Of a stretch of 6,352 nt of DNA, positions 5,423-6,352 are shown piece by piece. The position numbers and the translations under genes were made by a program. The first letter of the stretch is position 1. Every line of letters begins with the position of its first letter. The stretch is from Candidatus Corynebacterium faecipullorum. GTDB taxonomy: Bacteria > Actinomycetota > Actinomycetes > Mycobacteriales > Mycobacteriaceae. The stretch is from NCBI GenBank assembly GCA_019114925.1, contig DXEO01000206.1:1-6352 (forward strand), in the 5' to 3' direction. A model generated the notes under the pieces. It was not told the origin of the DNA. It saw nothing but the letters and a program-made list of their open reading frames with translations, and made no database searches.

Positions 5423-6352
5423 GTGGTGCGCATGACTACTGCTGCTCGTTTTGGTCGCGCCGCCCTTGCTGCTCTTGTGTTGGGGTTGGCCACTGCTAGC
5501 CCCGCCATGGCTGCGGATCTCATTGTTGCCGCACCGGAGGCGGCCTCGCTCACGGATAAGGTGACGGATGAGGCAGGGGTGCTCTCGAGCTCGGAGAAGT
5601 CCGAGTTGGAGGACAAGATTAGCGCGCTGCAGCAGGAGCACCACGTGGTGATTTTCGTGGTCTTTGCCTCCTCGCTGCCGGAGGGCGCGGAGAGCTATGC
5701 GGGTGAGATTGTGCAGGCCAAGGGACCGAACTCCGCGGCTTATGTGGTGGGCGTGGATGACGCCACCGTAGGCGTGCAGACGGGTAAAGAATGGCCGCGC
5801 GGGCGCCTGGATGCGATGTATGAGGCGGCTTATGCCAAGCTTTCTGACGGCCGCCAGTTCGGCGCTTCTGCGCTGGCGCTTGTCGACGCTGCCGCGTCCG
5901 GTTCTTCGGGTTCCTCTTCTGGCGCGGCTGATTCCGATGGGTCGGGCGGTTTGTGGCTGGCTGGCGGCGCAGGTGCCCTGGCGTTAGCCGGCGGTGGCAT
6001 CGCGGTGGCGAGCCGGCGCAAGACCAAGAAAGACTCGGCGGCCACGCTGGAGTCCGCGCGCCAGATTGAGCCGAGTAATACCGCGCAACTGGACCGCTTG
6101 GATATGGCGACTTTAGAGAAGCTGGCCCAAGAGGAATTGGTCTCCACGGATGAATCGATCCGCCGCGGCAAGGAGGAGCTTAACATCGCCGTGGCCGAGT
6201 TCGGCCCCGAGCGCACCCGCCCGTTCACGCGCGCGATGAACCACTCCACACTCACTCTGCAGAAGGCTTTCCAGTTGCAGCAGAAGCTGCAGGACAACCT
6301 GCCGGAATCGACGGCGGAGCGCCGCCAAATGCTGGTGGAGATTATCTCTTCC
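5423..6352 (+). CDS. Exported membrane-anchored TPM-domain protein (3' end cut by window)
   Basis: The frame is open for 310 codons to the right edge. Residues 1-30 are a signal peptide (ARFGRAALAALVLGLA core, ending ASPAMA before ADLIV). Residues about 36-150 form a TPM domain (VTDEAGVLSSSEKSELEDKI; HHVVIFVVFAS; AAYVVGVDD; GASALALVDAAA). A Gly/Ser linker, one membrane segment (about 177-196) and a positive stop SRRKTKK follow. The rest is charged and helical (about 220-310, MATLEKLAQEEL, LQLQQKLQDN-like stretches), probably a cytoplasmic coiled coil. Actinobacterial relatives are typically larger, about 650-680 residues from memory, so roughly half is missing. TPM domains were first described in plastid TLP18.3/Psb32, with acid phosphatase activity reported; the role in actinobacteria is unknown. 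The start could be GTG 5423, GTG 5426 or ATG 5432; the ribosome site favours the GTG codons. Confidence 0.9.
   Translation, partial: MVRMTTAARFGRAALAALVLGLATASPAMAADLIVAAPEAASLTDKVTDEAGVLSSSEKSELEDKISALQQEHHVVIFVVFASSLPEGAESYAGEIVQAKGPNSAAYVVGVDDATVGVQTGKEWPRGRLDAMYEAAYAKLSDGRQFGASALALVDAAASGSSGSSSGAADSDGSGGLWLAGGAGALALAGGGIAVASRRKTKKDSAATLESARQIEPSNTAQLDRLDMATLEKLAQEELVSTDESIRRGKEELNIAVAEFGPERTRPFTRAMNHSTLTLQKAFQLQQKLQDNLPESTAERRQMLVEIISS

Noticed and set aside
4851..5435. Long open plus-strand frame opposite the YdcF-like gene
   Set aside because: It has no recognisable domain and overlaps the divergent spacer; the minus frame carries the DUF218 motifs.
5830..6297. Minus-strand open frames opposite the TPM gene
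   Set aside because: They are Ser/Ala/Pro-rich shadows of the TPM protein frame with no domain or ribosome site.

Overview
The window looks like chromosomal DNA of a Corynebacterium or close relative. It is high in GC. The Dgt protein reads as a typical actinobacterial (type 2) dNTP triphosphohydrolase very close to corynebacterial versions. The gene set and the frequent GTG starts also fit. The species cannot be fixed from the sequence alone. No rRNA, tRNA, CRISPR array, transposase or phage gene is visible.

Layout, left to right. (1) From position 3260 down to the left edge, one very large minus-strand gene encodes an exported multidomain protein of at least 1086 residues. In order it has a signal peptide, a LamG/concanavalin-like domain, an Ig-like module, a second beta-rich region, a calcineurin-like metallophosphoesterase domain, a C-terminal Ig-like (DUF5011-type) domain, a Ser/Gly/Asn-rich linker and a hydrophobic tail. 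It is cut by the left edge. (2) A 256-base intergenic stretch (3261-3516) holds its leader with a clear ribosome site, a weak promoter candidate, small inverted repeats and an imperfect 23-base-period direct repeat. (3) dgt (minus) is a complete dGTPase-like HD hydrolase. (4) Eleven bases upstream of dgt, on the same strand, lies a cytoplasmic DUF218/YdcF-like protein, so these two probably form an operon. (5) A 35-base divergent spacer separates that gene from a plus-strand gene for an exported, membrane-anchored TPM-domain protein, cut by the right edge after 310 residues.

How they fit together: dgt balances dNTP pools in the cytoplasm. The YdcF-like protein is cytoplasmic and of unknown substrate. 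The TPM protein and the LamG-phosphoesterase act outside the membrane. From memory, M. tuberculosis has a TPM-like gene divergent from dgt followed by dnaG. Here the YdcF-like gene sits between TPM and dgt, and the LamG-phosphoesterase occupies the place after dgt where dnaG would be expected. The right half is therefore ordinary conserved core. The left half looks like an accessory surface-protein gene. I see no convincing evidence of a wholly new multi-gene system. The most notable item is the architecture and modified metal-site motifs of the large phosphoesterase.
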